From contig NZ_VTUZ01000002.1 of the NCBI RefSeq assembly GCF_008369935.1, positions 1-64,000 of the forward strand: a stretch of 64,000 nucleotides of DNA. Direction: 5' to 3'. Both the position numbers and the translations under genes were made by a program. The stretch comes from Paraburkholderia panacisoli. Its GTDB lineage: Bacteria; Pseudomonadota; Gammaproteobacteria; Burkholderiales; Burkholderiaceae. Shown here in pieces: positions 26,104 through 36,661 of this stretch. The notes under the pieces were generated by a model. The model was given only the letters and a program-made list of their open reading frames with translations, was not told the origin of the DNA and ran no database searches. Numbering within the stretch: the stretch's first letter is position 1; each line of letters opens with the position of its first letter.

Positions 26104-28581
26104 ATGCCTACCGAAAAGGACCGCATTGCGCTACCGCCGGTCACGGCCCAGCGAACCAACATGACCTGCCACTTCTGCATCGTTGGATGCGGATATCACG
26201 TGTACAAGTGGCCGGAAGACCAGGAAGGTGGCCGCGCGCCGAATCAGAATGCGCTCGGCGTTGATTTCCGCAAGCAGGTGCCGCCACTCACACTCATCAT
26301 GACGCCTGCCATGGAAAACGTGGTCACTGACCGCGACGGCTCGCGCCACACCATCATGATTGTCCCGGACAAGAGTTGCGTCGTGAATAGCGGCTTGAGT
26401 TCGACGCGCGGCGGCAAGATGGCGATGTACATGTACGCGGCTGACGGAATAACCCAGGAGCGCCTGAGACAGCCGCGCATCTATCTAAGCGACCAGTGGG
26501 TCGATACGACATGGGACCAGGCGATGGCGCTATATGCCGGCCTGATGAAGAAGGTGCTCGACAAGGATGGTCCGAGCGGTATTGTCTTTTCTGCCTTCGA
26601 CCATGGTGGTGCGGGTGGCGGCTTTGAGAACACGTGGGGTTCCGGCAAGCTGATGTTTACGGCGCTACAGACCCCGATGGTCCGCATCCACAACCGCCCC
26701 GCGTACAACTCGGAGTGTCACGCGACTCGCGAGATGGGTATCGGCGAACTGAACAATTCATACGAGGACGCCGAACTGGCTGATGTCATCTGGTCCATTG
26801 GCGCGAACTCGTACGAAACGCAGACAAACTATTTCCTCAACCACTGGGTGCCGAACCTGCAGGGCGGGACGCTCGACAAGAAAAAGCAACGCTTCCCAGG
26901 CGAAGCATTCCCGAAGACCAAAGTCGTGTTCGTGGACCCGCGACGTACGCCTACCGTCGCGGTCGCCGAGCAGGTAGCCGGAAAGGACAACGTGCTGCAT
27001 CTGGATATCCAGCCGGGCACGGACATCGCATTGTTCAACGGGATTTTTACCTACGTGGTCCAGCAGGGATGGATTGACAAGGACTTCATCGCCGCCCATA
27101 CGAATGGGTTTGACGCGGCGGTCCAGGCCAACAAGCTGTCACTCGACGAATGCAGCAAAATCACGGGCGTACCTGTTGAGAAAATCAAGACCGCAGCGGA
27201 GTGGTCATATAAGCCGAAGGGGCCGGGCCAGCTTCCGAGAACGATGCATACCTACGAAAAGGGCATCATCTGGGGCAACGACAACTATCTGATTCAGTCG
27301 TCGCTACTGGACGTTGCTCTGGCCACTCACAATGTCGGACGGCGGGGTACCGGTTGCGTACGCATGGGTGGGCACCAGGAGGGCTATACGCGCCCACCCT
27401 ATCCGGGCGACAAGAAGATATACATCGACCAGGAGCTCATCAACGGCAAGGGGCGGTTGATGACCTGGTGGGCGTGCAACAACTTCCAGACTAGCAACAA
27501 CGCACAGCAACTACGGGAAGTGGTCTTGCGTCGCTCGCAAATTGTGAAGGATGCGATGCAGCGCGCCCGTGGTGCGACCTCGGAACAAATGGTCGACATC
27601 ATCTACGATGCGACGACGAAGGGCGGGCTGTTCGTCGCGAATATCAATATTTACCCGACCAAGCTCGAAGAGGCCGCGCACCTGATGCTGCCTGCGACTC
27701 ATCCCGGCGAGATGAATCTGACGTCGATGAACGGTGAGCGCCGCATGCGCCTGTCCGAACGGTTCATGGACCCGCCCGGAAGCGCGATGCCAGACTGTCT
27801 CATCGCGGCGCGCGTCGCCAACGCGTTGCGCGCCATGTATCAGAAAGATGGCAACACGAAGATGGTCGCGCGTTTTGACGGTTTCGACTGGAAGACCGAA
27901 GAGGACGCGTTCAACGATGGATTCCGTCGTGCCGGGCAACCGGGAGTGGAAAAGATAGATAGCCAGGGCGGCGATACCGGAAATCTGGTCACCTACGAAC
28001 GGCTACGCGTTATGGCTAACAACGGGGTGCAACTGCCTGCCAAAGCGTGGGAAGGCGGCAAGCTGGTCGGTACCGAGATGATGTACATGGACGGCAAGTT
28101 CGATACGCCAGACGGCAAGGCCCAGTTCAAGCCTTCGCCGTGGCCGGGTCTGCCGAAGACGGTTGCTGACCAGAAGGGCAAATACCGCTTCTGGATTAAC
28201 AACGGCCGCACGAACGAAGTCTGGCAAACGGTGTACCACGACCAGTACAACGAATTCGTCCGCGCTCGTGACCCGATGGCCTATATCGAACTTAACCCGG
28301 ACGATGCGCAGGGGCTCGGAATTGCCGCTGGCGACATCGTCGAGGTCTACAACGATTTCGGGTCTACGTACGCGATGGCGTATCCGGTCGTCGAACAGAA
28401 GCATGACCAGACTTTCATGGTGTTCGGTCACATCAACGGCATCCAGGACAACGTCACGACGACATGGACGGACCGCAACATCATTCCCTACTACAAGGGC
28501 ACGTGGGCGAACATCCGTCGCGTCGGGTCAATGAAGGATTACAAGCAAACGGTCAGCTTCAAGAGTCGCCGTTATACATAG
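26104..28581 (+). CDS. aioA: Arsenite oxidase large molybdopterin subunit
   Basis: An 825-residue DMSO-reductase-family protein. The 3Fe-4S cluster motif is C22-x2-C25-x3-C29 ([16 protein letters not shown]). Substrate-pocket residues typical of AioA are seen in [13 protein letters not shown] and [11 protein letters not shown]. The length matches known AioA (about 820-830). It lacks its own signal and travels with the Tat-exported AioB. It oxidises arsenite to arsenate in the periplasm. The co-directional moaA follows 75 bases later. Confidence 0.96.
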   Translation: MPTEKDRIALPPVTAQRTNMTCHFCIVGCGYHVYKWPEDQEGGRAPNQNALGVDFRKQVPPLTLIMTPAMENVVTDRDGSRHTIMIVPDKSCVVNSGLSSTRGGKMAMYMYAADGITQERLRQPRIYLSDQWVDTTWDQAMALYAGLMKKVLDKDGPSGIVFSAFDHGGAGGGFENTWGSGKLMFTALQTPMVRIHNRPAYNSECHATREMGIGELNNSYEDAELADVIWSIGANSYETQTNYFLNHWVPNLQGGTLDKKKQRFPGEAFPKTKVVFVDPRRTPTVAVAEQVAGKDNVLHLDIQPGTDIALFNGIFTYVVQQGWIDKDFIAAHTNGFDAAVQANKLSLDECSKITGVPVEKIKTAAEWSYKPKGPGQLPRTMHTYEKGIIWGNDNYLIQSSLLDVALATHNVGRRGTGCVRMGGHQEGYTRPPYPGDKKIYIDQELINGKGRLMTWWACNNFQTSNNAQQLREVVLRRSQIVKDAMQRARGATSEQMVDIIYDATTKGGLFVANINIYPTKLEEAAHLMLPATHPGEMNLTSMNGERRMRLSERFMDPPGSAMPDCLIAARVANALRAMYQKDGNTKMVARFDGFDWKTEEDAFNDGFRRAGQPGVEKIDSQGGDTGNLVTYERLRVMANNGVQLPAKAWEGGKLVGTEMMYMDGKFDTPDGKAQFKPSPWPGLPKTVADQKGKYRFWINNGRTNEVWQTVYHDQYNEFVRARDPMAYIELNPDDAQGLGIAAGDIVEVYNDFGSTYAMAYPVVEQKHDQTFMVFGHINGIQDNVTTTWTDRNIIPYYKGTWANIRRVGSMKDYKQTVSFKSRRYT

Positions 28582-28656
28582 GTGACGTCGGCCGGCGCAT
28601 TGCCGGCCGTATTCTTTCTGAGCCGGCGGCTATCCGCACGTGGGAGTGGCGCTGCG

Positions 28657-29784
28657 ATGAAGGCATTTACGCTGGGGCGAGTCATTCCGCTCGTGGAAGT
28701 CAGCGCCGCTGACCCGGCTGAGCGCAATTTGCTTGCGTCAGACTCCGCGGCAATGGAGTTGCCGCTTCGGGACACGCGCCATCGCCCATTGCGAGACCTG
28801 CGCATTTCGGTTACGGACCGCTGCAACTTCCGTTGCGTCTACTGCATGCCGAAGGAGGTGTTCGACAAGGACTATGCGTTCCTGCCCCGACGCGAACTGC
28901 TCAGCTTCGAGGAAATTGAGCGCGCTGCACGGGTGTTCGTTGGCCTCGGTGTCGAAAAGATTCGACTCACGGGTGGAGAACCACTACTGCGAAAAGACCT
29001 TGAATATCTTGTCGACCGGTTGGCCACGTTACGGACGCCCCGTGGCGAAGACGTCGAATTGACGCTGACGACCAACGGCTCTCTGCTAAGTCGTAAGGCG
29101 CAACTGCTGCGGAACGCGGGATTGAAGCGCATCACAGTCAGTCTCGACTCAATAGACGAGGCTGTGTTTCAACGAATGAATGGCGTCGACTTTCCTGCCG
29201 CATTGGTGCTGGAGGGAATCGACGCTGCACTGCGTGTCGGCCTCGCTCCGGTCAAGGTTAACATGGTGGTGAAGCGCGGGGTGAACGACACGCAGATTCT
29301 GCCAATGGCACTCCACTTCCGGGGAACTGGCGTGGAAGTCCGTTTCATCGAGTTCATGGATGTCGGTGCGAGCAACGGCTGGAACATGGGGTCGGTGGTG
29401 TCTTCATCCGAGGTTGTTCGTCGCATTGACGCGGCGTTCCAGCTCTTACCAGTTGGTCGCGACAAGCCTTCAGACACGTCGGTTCGATTTCGCTACGCTG
29501 ATGGTCAGGGAAACATCGGCGTCATCTCAAGCGTCTCACAGCCTTTCTGCGGTGACTGCACCCGGCTGCGGTTGTCGGCGGACGGCCAGCTCTTCACCTG
29601 TCTGTTCGCCTCTCGCGGCCTGGACATACGAACGCCAATGCGAAACGGACACACTGATGAAGCGTTGCGCCAACTGGTCGCTTACCTTTGGAGACGGAGG
29701 GCCGACCGCTATTCAGAGCAACGTGGTAAAAGCAGCGTCACGGACGACCGGTCCAAAGTCGAAATGTCGTTCATCGGCGGTTGA
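28657..29784 (+). CDS. moaA: GTP 3',8-cyclase (MoaA), molybdenum cofactor synthesis
   Basis: A 375-residue radical SAM enzyme. The N-terminal 4Fe-4S site is CNFRCVYC; the SAM loop GGEPLLRK and C-terminal cluster [18 protein letters not shown] are intact. The ATG at 28657 is chosen because the preceding in-frame codons do not look like MoaA. The C-terminal GG-like end (MSFIGG) is conserved. Its place after aioA suggests that it boosts cofactor supply for the oxidase. No other moa/moe genes are in the window, so the chromosome must supply them. Confidence 0.93.
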   Translation: MKAFTLGRVIPLVEVSAADPAERNLLASDSAAMELPLRDTRHRPLRDLRISVTDRCNFRCVYCMPKEVFDKDYAFLPRRELLSFEEIERAARVFVGLGVEKIRLTGGEPLLRKDLEYLVDRLATLRTPRGEDVELTLTTNGSLLSRKAQLLRNAGLKRITVSLDSIDEAVFQRMNGVDFPAALVLEGIDAALRVGLAPVKVNMVVKRGVNDTQILPMALHFRGTGVEVRFIEFMDVGASNGWNMGSVVSSSEVVRRIDAAFQLLPVGRDKPSDTSVRFRYADGQGNIGVISSVSQPFCGDCTRLRLSADGQLFTCLFASRGLDIRTPMRNGHTDEALRQLVAYLWRRRADRYSEQRGKSSVTDDRSKVEMSFIGG

Positions 29785-30047
29785 TGGCAGACGGCCGCTC
29801 TGCTGCCATTCATCACAGAGGTCGAGGGTGATTATTCAGTCGGTCCCTCCGTGAGCCACTTCTACAAACTACTTCACACGATGTCCCTGTTCGTCGACGA
29901 CCACCTCACCGTCCTCTTTCACGAAAGGCACCGTGCTCGTGTGCAACCCGCTGTTATCGCGTCGGTGGCAATTCAAGATGTAGCCTATACACGATTACCG
30001 AGTCAGCGAATGGGATACCACCGGCATAGTGACGAGGAAGCTACGTA

Positions 30048-30353
30048 CTACTGGCCCTTTTGCCTTGAGCCGCCAAGTCCACTGTTGACGTCGCTGTTCG
30101 CGCCGCTATTTGTACCCTTATTCAGACCGTTGGTCTTGCCCCGCTCCGTCCGGGGGATACTGCGCGCCGCGCCGACGCCACTGCCCGTGACGTCGGGAGC
30201 ACCGTAGCCCGTCTCGTTCGGGGTCTTCATCAAACCGGCGCCGACGCCGGGTGTCGGGAGCCCGCCAGCGCTGCCGCCGGCTTGTGCGTATGTGATTGCC
30301 GACAGTGCCATCGCGAGAGCCGAAGCGAAAAACGTCTTAGTTATATGTTTCAT
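30048..30353 (-). CDS. Small secreted Gly/Ser/Asn-rich protein
   Basis: A 101-residue protein with a signal peptide (MKHITKTFFASALAMALSAI, cleavage after YAQA). The mature part is Gly/Thr/Asn-rich (LNKGTNSGANSDVNSGLGG). GGAGGTTAGCC precedes ATG 30353. The layout resembles the protein at 11072-11371. It is probably periplasmic or extracellular; function unknown. Confidence 0.65.
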   Translation of the reverse strand: MKHITKTFFASALAMALSAITYAQAGGSAGGLPTPGVGAGLMKTPNETGYGAPDVTGSGVGAARSIPRTERGKTNGLNKGTNSGANSDVNSGLGGSRQKGQ

Positions 30354-30632
30354 GGCTAACCTCCATGCAAGCGTCTGCCGCTCACATGAATAGGCGCCGC
30401 AAGGGGCGTGCCTTGTGTCGCTGAATCTTCGCCGTTGCCAAGGCAAACAGGCCACGAAATCGGCAACGGACGCTCACGCAATGCGTGATGTCCGGAAAAT
30501 ACCGCCCTCACGACGGTCCTTCGCCGTGCCTGGCGCTCCGCCGCGTTCTGCATTGCAGCGAGCCGCTCGCAGGCTCTCGGCTCTCGTGGGTTTCTGGTAT
30601 GGATGGGCGCGTGCTTCGTGGGAATTGGCCCG

Positions 30633-31290
30633 TCATTTCGGCGGGCCAATTCCCATGTACCACACGTGAAAAATCGCGATAGAGTTTTCCTGCTTACCCG
30701 TTGACCAGGAAATTGGCCGTGCTCTCATGCTCTCAATTGGGAGTTCAAGCTGAGGTTCGCTCAGTTTGCCTTCCAGCACCCATTGGCGCTCACTTTCCGA
30801 TAGCCGGTTAATCCGGAGTGTGCCGGCACCTTGGAGTCCGTTGAATTTTCCTGTCGCTCCGCTGACTTCCCACAGGCCGTTAAAAGCAGAACGTGGCTCG
30901 CCGCGTTTGCCTGGCAAGGTTATCTGTCGCAGTTGCGTCTTCAGATAGAGTATGTCGCCGGGGCCACCACTGATGACAAGATAGCCGGTTCCTCGACCAT
31001 TGGTTTCAGGTCCCAATTTCACCTCGTGGAATCCCCACTCCTGCATCGTCGCGGCGCGAAGCATGCCCTCGCTTACCATCTTGCCTGAGCGACGCACAAG
31101 CGCGGCATCTCGATTGCTGCCGTCTGCAAACACCAGTTTCGTGTATTCATTGGGCAACCCGGTTCTTGATGTCAAACCGGATTTCGGCTGCGAACGGCTT
31201 TGCTTGAGTCAATGATTGGGTCCCGGCCACGCCGCCTGCGGGCGACCCCTGAGTCAACAGGCTCGATTGCAACTGAATTTGCTGTTGCTC
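30633..31290 (-). pseudogene. Secreted beta-barrel-like protein gene with a one-base insertion
   Basis: The upstream frame gives AGTQSLTQAKPFAAEIRFDI then a stop soon after; the next frame continues TGLPNEYTKLVFADGSNRDA, LVISGGPGDILYLKTQLRQI and ATGKFNGLQGAGTLRI. Removing one A at about 31162-31167 restores DIKTGLPNEYTK. The ending GKF-x-G-x2-G-x-GTL resembles allene-oxide-cyclase/dirigent-type eight-stranded barrels. The last ~35 codons of the frame look extraneous. The N-terminal signal is not recognisable. Probably inactive. Confidence 0.6.
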
Positions 31291-31730
31291 GCCTTCCGTC
31301 GCCTGCGCGCGCACAGCATCCAGTCGACCTCCCCCCTCGAACGTCTGCCTGCGGCGAACTTTCCGACAACTCGTCGTTGTTCCACATCCGGAGGGGCAGA
31401 ACTGTAATGACAGCCCAGTTAGCGATGTCCTGCACGACGACATAACAGCGGTCGTCGACCACCCGCCGCCCTCGAACAGCGAACCGCAAAATCCAGCACA
31501 TGCCAGCTCCTCTATCTGTCGTGCATTTTGTAACAACACCGACAGAAGTGCCTAGGCCGGCCCCGGTGCGCCCACAGGAAGCGCAATACGTCAAAGTCTC
31601 CCTGAAGCCGCTCGTTGAGGGCGATAAGTTGCTCTAACTGTTATGCGAGCGGGTCTTGCTTCTCGCCTGACAGATGACGTTGGCCAGCCGAGGGCCGAAC
31701 CGCGCAGGGCACCGGGGACAACTCGCCCAA
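31291..31730. other. No convincing gene (440 bases)
   Basis: Minus-strand frames here are open but Cys/Ser-rich and have no start with a ribosome binding site. Part may be the decayed 5' end of the barrel-protein gene to the left. Confidence 0.35.
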
Positions 31731-32009
31731 CTAGTTTAGATAAGGGAGGCGTTCAGCTGGCTCGGCGCCAAGCAACCGCAGCAGCACCCGTCTACGGTCA
31801 GCGCAAGCGTGGCGGTCGCCATCTTCTGACGCGATGAGATGGACTAGCCCCGCTGCTTGGAGGGCGATGACGTCCGGCGTTACTGCGTTCGTCTCGGCCG
31901 ACGCATTGCGCAGGCGCAAGAGAGTCGCGAGCTCCTGCGCACTCAGCGTCACGGGGTGCCTATGAGCACGATGCGTCGAAGCGCTGCCGTAATAGTGTTT
32001 TGCTTCCAT
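31731..32009 (-). CDS. Hypothetical protein (winged-helix-like)
   Basis: A 92-residue protein. The segment LSAQELATLLRLRNASAETN, then VTPDVIALQAAGLVHLIASE and a basic C-terminal helix RRRVLLRLLGAEPAERL, has the spacing of a small helix-turn-helix with a short wing. I do not recognise the family; similar genes occur in Burkholderia. ATG 32009 has AGGGA upstream. Confidence 0.5.
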   Translation of the reverse strand: MEAKHYYGSASTHRAHRHPVTLSAQELATLLRLRNASAETNAVTPDVIALQAAGLVHLIASEDGDRHACADRRRVLLRLLGAEPAERLPYLN

Positions 32010-32441
32010 GACCGTGTCGTCCCTGCAAGTCGTGTTATGGAGCCCAAACCCATCGGGCGAGCGCTGGTTTGAAAAATGAATTGTGGCCAATCCAAGCGAC
32101 GATAGGGGAAAACATGCGGTTTCCCGCGTAACTTCTTGTAAGTGCTGACGCGACCAGCGCCGGCCGCCTCCTGGAATGACATTCTGCTTCGTTGCAGCCA
32201 ACCGCACTGTTAGCGAGCGCACAAGCTGTTGGTACATTTGCCTCCGAGAAGCTCACACGACCGCCGCCAAAATCGTGTGCAGCTCGACCGGCAACACAGG
32301 TCGCCAGCACACAGGTGCTCGAACGCCTGCTAAAGCAGTGACTTGTTCAATTTTCCTGATATCTGCCTTGCTTCGCGTCCTCGAGCCCTACGAGCGTGCT
32401 GTCACCACCCGCGCGCCTTACCTCTCGAACAGAGTGACCCA
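32010..32441. other. No convincing gene (432 bases)
   Basis: Frames on both strands lack support. The region holds the promoter of the leftward gene at 31731-32009. Confidence 0.35.
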
Positions 32442-33044
32442 TTAGTCGCCAACGCCTCTTGAGCGAGTTCTTCCTTCCACGTCGAATTTCTCGCCAACCA
32501 CGCTTTCCTGGGCCCGCATGTTGCACGCCGGCGTTGGGCCGCACGTTGTTGTTCCGTCCTCCGCAGTGAAAGGGCCCGCAATTTCCTGATGGCTTACAAC
32601 ACCGTGAAGGCGGTGACCCTCTTCGGTCAGCACGAATCTAACGTCGATGATGGTGGAAGCGATGGGAGCGGTAAACGTAATGTGCATGACGCCCGTGCAG
32701 TTCGGGAAGACGGTGTAAGTGCCGGTTTCGCCCGTATCAAATCCGGTCGTCGGGTCGGTCAGTCCGGGCCGTTTAAACCCGTCACTAGAGACGTAGTCAG
32801 ACCGGGTGAAGGCACCAGTGCCATCAAACTTCTGGATAAACACTGCGTCAACGATGTCGGGAGTGGGTATTCGGTGTGGATTGCCGCCTGCGTCGAAGAA
32901 GCCGATGAATTCGCCACGAAGCGAAAAACCATAGAGGCCTTTGAGCGTCGCGTTCGAACACTCATCTTCTGCACGCGCCGTACTACTTACGGTCAGCAAT
33001 GCGGCGCTTGCAAGCACCGCCCCTTTCCAGAAATTGCGGTTCAT
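32442..33044 (-). CDS. Secreted hypothetical protein
   Basis: A 200-residue protein with a clear signal peptide (MNRNFWKGAVLASAALLTVS, cleavage after ARA). The mature part starts EDECSNATLKGLYGFSLRGE and contains a beta-rich repeat-like pattern (GTGAFTRSDYVSSDG, FDTGETGTYTVFPNCTGVMH, GHRLHGVVSHQEI). Four conserved-looking cysteines may form disulphides. GGAGATGAAAA precedes the ATG. Similar exported proteins of unknown function are found in many soil proteobacteria. Confidence 0.7.
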   Translation of the reverse strand: MNRNFWKGAVLASAALLTVSSTARAEDECSNATLKGLYGFSLRGEFIGFFDAGGNPHRIPTPDIVDAVFIQKFDGTGAFTRSDYVSSDGFKRPGLTDPTTGFDTGETGTYTVFPNCTGVMHITFTAPIASTIIDVRFVLTEEGHRLHGVVSHQEIAGPFTAEDGTTTCGPTPACNMRAQESVVGEKFDVEGRTRSRGVGD

Positions 33045-33895
33045 TTTTCATCTCCTGTTTGCTGGTTAATAGGCCCGTGGACGCCGCCCCGGCCGACCTG
33101 GGTATTTATTCGGGGGCACCGGTGGCGCGCAGAAGGGACGGGCGGCATGGAAGCCGCCCAAACGCGGACATGGCTCGACACTTCACTGGCGGGATGCCTC
33201 GTGAGCCACACGACAATATTAGGAGGTTGCGTCGGACTTTCCGGCCAAGATTCAGCCGGATTCAGGAGATTGAAAGCGGAATGTCATAGCGCTGATACAC
33301 GCTGTTCTGGGAGAATCTGCTCCCCGATTTCCGCTTGCCGGTAGCGAGAGAAATCTATCAAGCCTGTCTCAGCCATCTGTTCAATTCAAGCTGCTTCAGA
33401 CCGGTGCGCGCCCGCATCTATGTGCGACGTCTTCTGCCTGTTGCTGCTAGCCAACCGGAGCCTGCGAGAAACCACATTAGCATTCCTCAATTCCACGCGT
33501 CGATAATACGCAATGCGAGCGGCTAGTTGCGACGGCCGGGTTCACCCCCTCCAACACTACCGGGTCGAGACAAACTCCTTCGCCTCGCATTCCAGCAACG
33601 GCTGACGGGAAAGCAAACCGGGTCATCGGCATCAAGTAGAACGACACCGTGCATTTGACCAGAAAAGGCCAATGGCCCGTATGCGCCCAAACGCGTCGGG
33701 ATAATTCTTACGCAGCGCCGATAGCGCAATCCGCGTCGCTCGCCACCAATCCTCGGGGTGCTGTTCTGACCATCGGTGCCTCGGCCTCGATATTTCCGAC
33801 GGATGGCGAATGGTCCCAACTACATGTCCATCTCTGGCCGCTTTCGGACGGACTGCCGCGACCGGTTTCGATTCTGACGACGCGCGTGGGTCAGC
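33045..33895. other. No gene seen (851 bases)
   Basis: This is one of the longest empty stretches. Both strands carry short frames with no ribosome binding site, domain or convincing composition. The region separates the secreted-protein gene from the next small gene. Confidence 0.35.
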
Positions 33896-34228
33896 TCATG
33901 CACCAGCACCGCCGGTTGGGTCCGGACGGAGTGGCGTCTGCAGGAGCGGCGACGGCCCCCACATCTCAACCTTGAAATTGGTCGCGAAGGTCCGTAATTC
34001 CTGCTCCAGCGCGCGCCATGGCCCGTCTGCGAACGTCGCCCAGTCGATTGTAGACCTCCAGCAGGTGGTCGTTCGAATCTGCGGGGCGCCGAGCATATTC
34101 CGGTTCGCGCGAAGTTCGACCAGACCTGGCTGCTGCACAATCGTTTCCGCCGCCTTCCTGGCCCATTCGGCGTAAGACTCCAGATTCACGCCTGGCTGCA
34201 GGTCGTACGTATTCGTCACCTCTATCAT
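33896..34228 (-). CDS. ABM/EthD-like small dimeric-barrel protein
   Basis: A 110-residue protein, MIEVTNTYDLQPGVNLESYA, then EWARKAAETIVQQPGLVELR and a strand-helix unit ending ELRTFATNFKVEMWGPSPLL. The beta-alpha-beta-beta pattern fits the dimeric alpha/beta-barrel group (antibiotic biosynthesis monooxygenase-like). GAGGAGACGTCC before ATG 34228 fixes the start. The substrate is unknown. Confidence 0.6.
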   Translation of the reverse strand: MIEVTNTYDLQPGVNLESYAEWARKAAETIVQQPGLVELRANRNMLGAPQIRTTTCWRSTIDWATFADGPWRALEQELRTFATNFKVEMWGPSPLLQTPLRPDPTGGAGA

Positions 34229-34479
34229 GGACGTCTCCTCACCGATGGAGTTGGGTTTCGGCAGGCACATGTCCACTGCCAGTCCGCCGGTATGGCATTG
34301 CGCCGCGTTTCTGATACTGCCTTCGTTCGCCCCAGTGGGTCAAGCAGCGTTTCCGTGACAAAACATCGAACTTGCTCTCGGAGAAGGCCGGAAATGGGAC
34401 ACGTGGGTTCTCGTCGATTCATACGGATATGGAAGCTGAAGTTGGGTATCCGCCGACCAGTCCGGATTTCGTCAAGCCG

Positions 34480-34758
34480 TTACCGCGGTGAATCTTTTGC
34501 CGCAACGAGCCGTCGCGTGAGTTCAGAATGTACGTCGTCCGCATTGAAAAACTCGTTGTCGCGATGTGCCCGCTCTACTGACGCAAGACCTCGCGCGATA
34601 AATCCACTTTGGAAGCGACGGCGAGAGACGCATTCACGCAACGCAGTCTCCATGAACTCTTCAAGCGACTCGTTCTCACGAAGGACGCTCTCGACTGCCA
34701 TCAGGAGCTCTGGGGCGACACGAAGCGTCGACAACATGGTCTTCTTCATAGGATACAT
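34480..34758 (-). CDS. Antitoxin-like protein (YlcI/YnfO or ribbon-helix-helix type)
   Basis: A 92-residue protein, MYPMKKTMLSTLRVAPELLM, followed by an amphipathic helix (AVESVLRENESLEEFMETAL) and RECVSRRRFQSGFIARGLAS. The short strand TMLSTLRV plus two helices matches antitoxins of type II modules. GGGGAGTCT precedes ATG 34758. No intact toxin follows; the next 250 bases on this strand hold no convincing ParE/RelE frame. It is the last gene of the leftward cassette. Confidence 0.6.
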   Translation of the reverse strand: MYPMKKTMLSTLRVAPELLMAVESVLRENESLEEFMETALRECVSRRRFQSGFIARGLASVERAHRDNEFFNADDVHSELTRRLVAAKDSPR

Positions 34759-34814
34759 AGACTCCCCTACCACACGCGCGAAGCTCGCACGCACAGCGCT
34801 CAGTCAGTTGCCTG

Positions 34815-35396
34815 CTACCAGCCAAGCAGGGTACGCAGCCGTGCCATTAACCAGTCCGTTTCAACGCGCTCCGTCCATCCTTTGCGTTCAATTGCTCTCC
34901 TCATGCCGTTTAGCGTAACGTCGCGTGAATGCTGAGGATACTTCGCCGCGTCTTCAAGGGTCTTTCGAATGAGCTGCTGCGCGAGGTCTTCGCACATATC
35001 CCAACGGACCCACCGCTCTTCCGCTGTCAAACCGACGATAAGCCTGCCGTCAATCCAACGCCCCGCGAGTTTTGGCTGCGTTCCCGACAGCAATGCAGGT
35101 GTTGGGTCCCAGGGAAAATCGTCAGGTACCTGCGAGGTCAATCGTTCATCGCGATGGCGCCTCTCAGCATCGCGCATCAGTTCGCTGACGCTTATGACTT
35201 CAGCGAGTTGGTCCCATCGCAGGGCAGCGCCCGACGCCGAAATGTGGCAATCGCGACGTTGCTCAGGGGTTGCCACCCACAGTTTCGAGAGTCTTCGCAA
35301 GGGGACTTGCAGTCTGCCTCCGTCTTTCAGGACGACGTTGATGCAATCCTCGTCCGCGGTCACGCCGATTGCTATCGGTCGAATGCGACATATCAT
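34815..35396 (-). CDS. DUF2442 protein with a C-terminal unknown domain
   Basis: A 193-residue protein. The N-terminal ~75 residues are a DUF2442 module (DCINVVLKDGGRLQVPLRRL, then SKLWVATPEQRRDCHISASG and LRWDQLAEVISV). The C-terminal domain contains PKLAGRWIDGRLIVGLTAEE and RWVRWDMCEDLAQQLIRKTL. DUF2442 proteins are often paired with DUF4160 or toxin-antitoxin genes, but no DUF4160 gene is seen here. Its ribosome binding site sits in a run of nine Gs before the ATG. Confidence 0.75.
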   Translation of the reverse strand: MICRIRPIAIGVTADEDCINVVLKDGGRLQVPLRRLSKLWVATPEQRRDCHISASGAALRWDQLAEVISVSELMRDAERRHRDERLTSQVPDDFPWDPTPALLSGTQPKLAGRWIDGRLIVGLTAEERWVRWDMCEDLAQQLIRKTLEDAAKYPQHSRDVTLNGMRRAIERKGWTERVETDWLMARLRTLLGW

Positions 35397-35409
35397 TTAA
35401 CACCCCCCC

Positions 35410-36423
35410 CTAGCGGCCTGCGCTCAGCGCAAGGAGGTGAGCGATGACTTGCTTCGCGACGTCGACAAACGTTTTGTGCTTGCCAGCCGCTATTGTTTGC
35501 GAGTTGAGCGTAGAGCCTGGCGCAGCTACGATTCGGATTCGAACGAGCTCGCCCACGACAAGGATTTGGACGCAAGCTTCGGGTATTGGCGTGGAATCCC
35601 CAACCGCTTGTTGCTCAACGAAAAGCGTAAATATCCGAGCCTCCGGATACGGGCCCAATGGCCACTCGTATCCGTGCGAGTGAAGCGCTTCTGAGGCGCG
35701 CTCCCACAATGGTCTCCGCGGGTCAATTTCCGCCATCGCTGTGTACAGCCGTTCAACATCGCTCGGCTCGCGTTGGTGCTCACCCTTATACATCTTAACG
35801 ATGGTGCGTGACCATTCTGCTGCCCAGGCCGCGGCTATCCGTCTGACTGATTTGAAATCAACGTCGTCGTCGAGCATCTCAACGGGACGGCGCCCGCCCA
35901 AGCTACCTCGCGGCGACGACAGGAAACCAAGTCGGCTCATCGGTTCAGCAGGAAAGATGATTCGACAAATTGTCTGCAACCGCTTGCGATTCAGCGACGG
36001 GTCGGCCAACAACGCGGGGAAGTATTCAGTCTCATCGACGTCGACGCCAAAGACACTCCCTTCTTCTATTAGCCGCGCCAGGCGCTTCTCTCTTACACCG
36101 ATGCGTTTTTTGAATTCAGTCGGTGTCAGCAACTCCTCGCTTGCAATCATGTCACGACGTGCACGAAGCGCTTGCTGCCATAAATGCTCTCGCAATATGT
36201 CGCCGCCTACGTCTTCACCCGCCTCGAGGTACGATTCGCGAACAATCTGCTCGATGCGAGCAATCACCTCGTCCGGTAACTTCTGGAACTTGCTGCGGTC
36301 CACTGTGGAAAGTCGGAATTTATTAGCGGCGATTTTGCGCACAAGCGATGATGCGACGAACTGAGGAACGTCGAATTCGCTGTCGATACGTCGCATCGCG
36401 ATGTCCCAGCCGCTTTCGGTCAT
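35410..36423 (-). CDS. Hypothetical protein of the leftward cassette (337 aa)
   Basis: A soluble 337-residue protein. The segment LTPTEFKKRIGVREKRLARL followed by IEEGSVFGVDVDETEYFPAL looks like a DNA-binding helix-turn-helix with a wing, at about residues 98-135. The remaining two thirds are not recognised. GTGAGGCACGT precedes ATG 36423. It starts 7 bases after the stop of the small gene upstream, so it is co-transcribed. Confidence 0.65.
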   Translation of the reverse strand: MTESGWDIAMRRIDSEFDVPQFVASSLVRKIAANKFRLSTVDRSKFQKLPDEVIARIEQIVRESYLEAGEDVGGDILREHLWQQALRARRDMIASEELLTPTEFKKRIGVREKRLARLIEEGSVFGVDVDETEYFPALLADPSLNRKRLQTICRIIFPAEPMSRLGFLSSPRGSLGGRRPVEMLDDDVDFKSVRRIAAAWAAEWSRTIVKMYKGEHQREPSDVERLYTAMAEIDPRRPLWERASEALHSHGYEWPLGPYPEARIFTLFVEQQAVGDSTPIPEACVQILVVGELVRIRIVAAPGSTLNSQTIAAGKHKTFVDVAKQVIAHLLALSAGR

Positions 36424-36430
36424 ACGTGCC

Positions 36431-36661
36431 TCACGAGGCTGAAGTCAAGATAACTACGCGCTCGGACCATTGCTCGTCGGTCGCTTGGTTCCACCCTAAA
36501 GTAAGGCCTCCCACGGCGGGATGGTGCACGTGCAAAAGACTTCCGTCGGCGGACCGGTGACGCTCGCCCGTCCACATGTCGCTCACAAGAACCACGTCGC
36601 AGATTTCCTCCGCGTCGCTGTCTGCTTCCTGCAAGCGACGCAGAATGTCTCGTACTTTCAT
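36431..36661 (-). CDS. Small hypothetical protein
   Basis: A 76-residue protein starting MKVRDILRRLQEADSDAEEI. The opening helix followed by a strand (CDVVLVSDMW) is shared with the protein at 37161-37442 (MTIAELMEFLRNADPSAAVM), so both belong to one family of small proteins. Its ATG overlaps the stop of the preceding gene (ATGA), showing translational coupling. Confidence 0.65.
   Translation of the reverse strand: MKVRDILRRLQEADSDAEEICDVVLVSDMWTGERHRSADGSLLHVHHPAVGGLTLGWNQATDEQWSERVVILTSAS

Noticed and set aside
29866..29995. Minus-strand piece reading VPFVKEDGEVVVDEQGHRVK before a TAG
   Set aside because: It looks protein-like but has no start codon (ATA where ATG would be) and only about 35 codons. 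It is possibly a dead small gene.
34230..34479. Possible ParE/RelE toxin after the antitoxin-like gene
   Set aside because: A short piece (RLDEIRTGRRIPN) recalls ParE, but no complete frame with a start exists.
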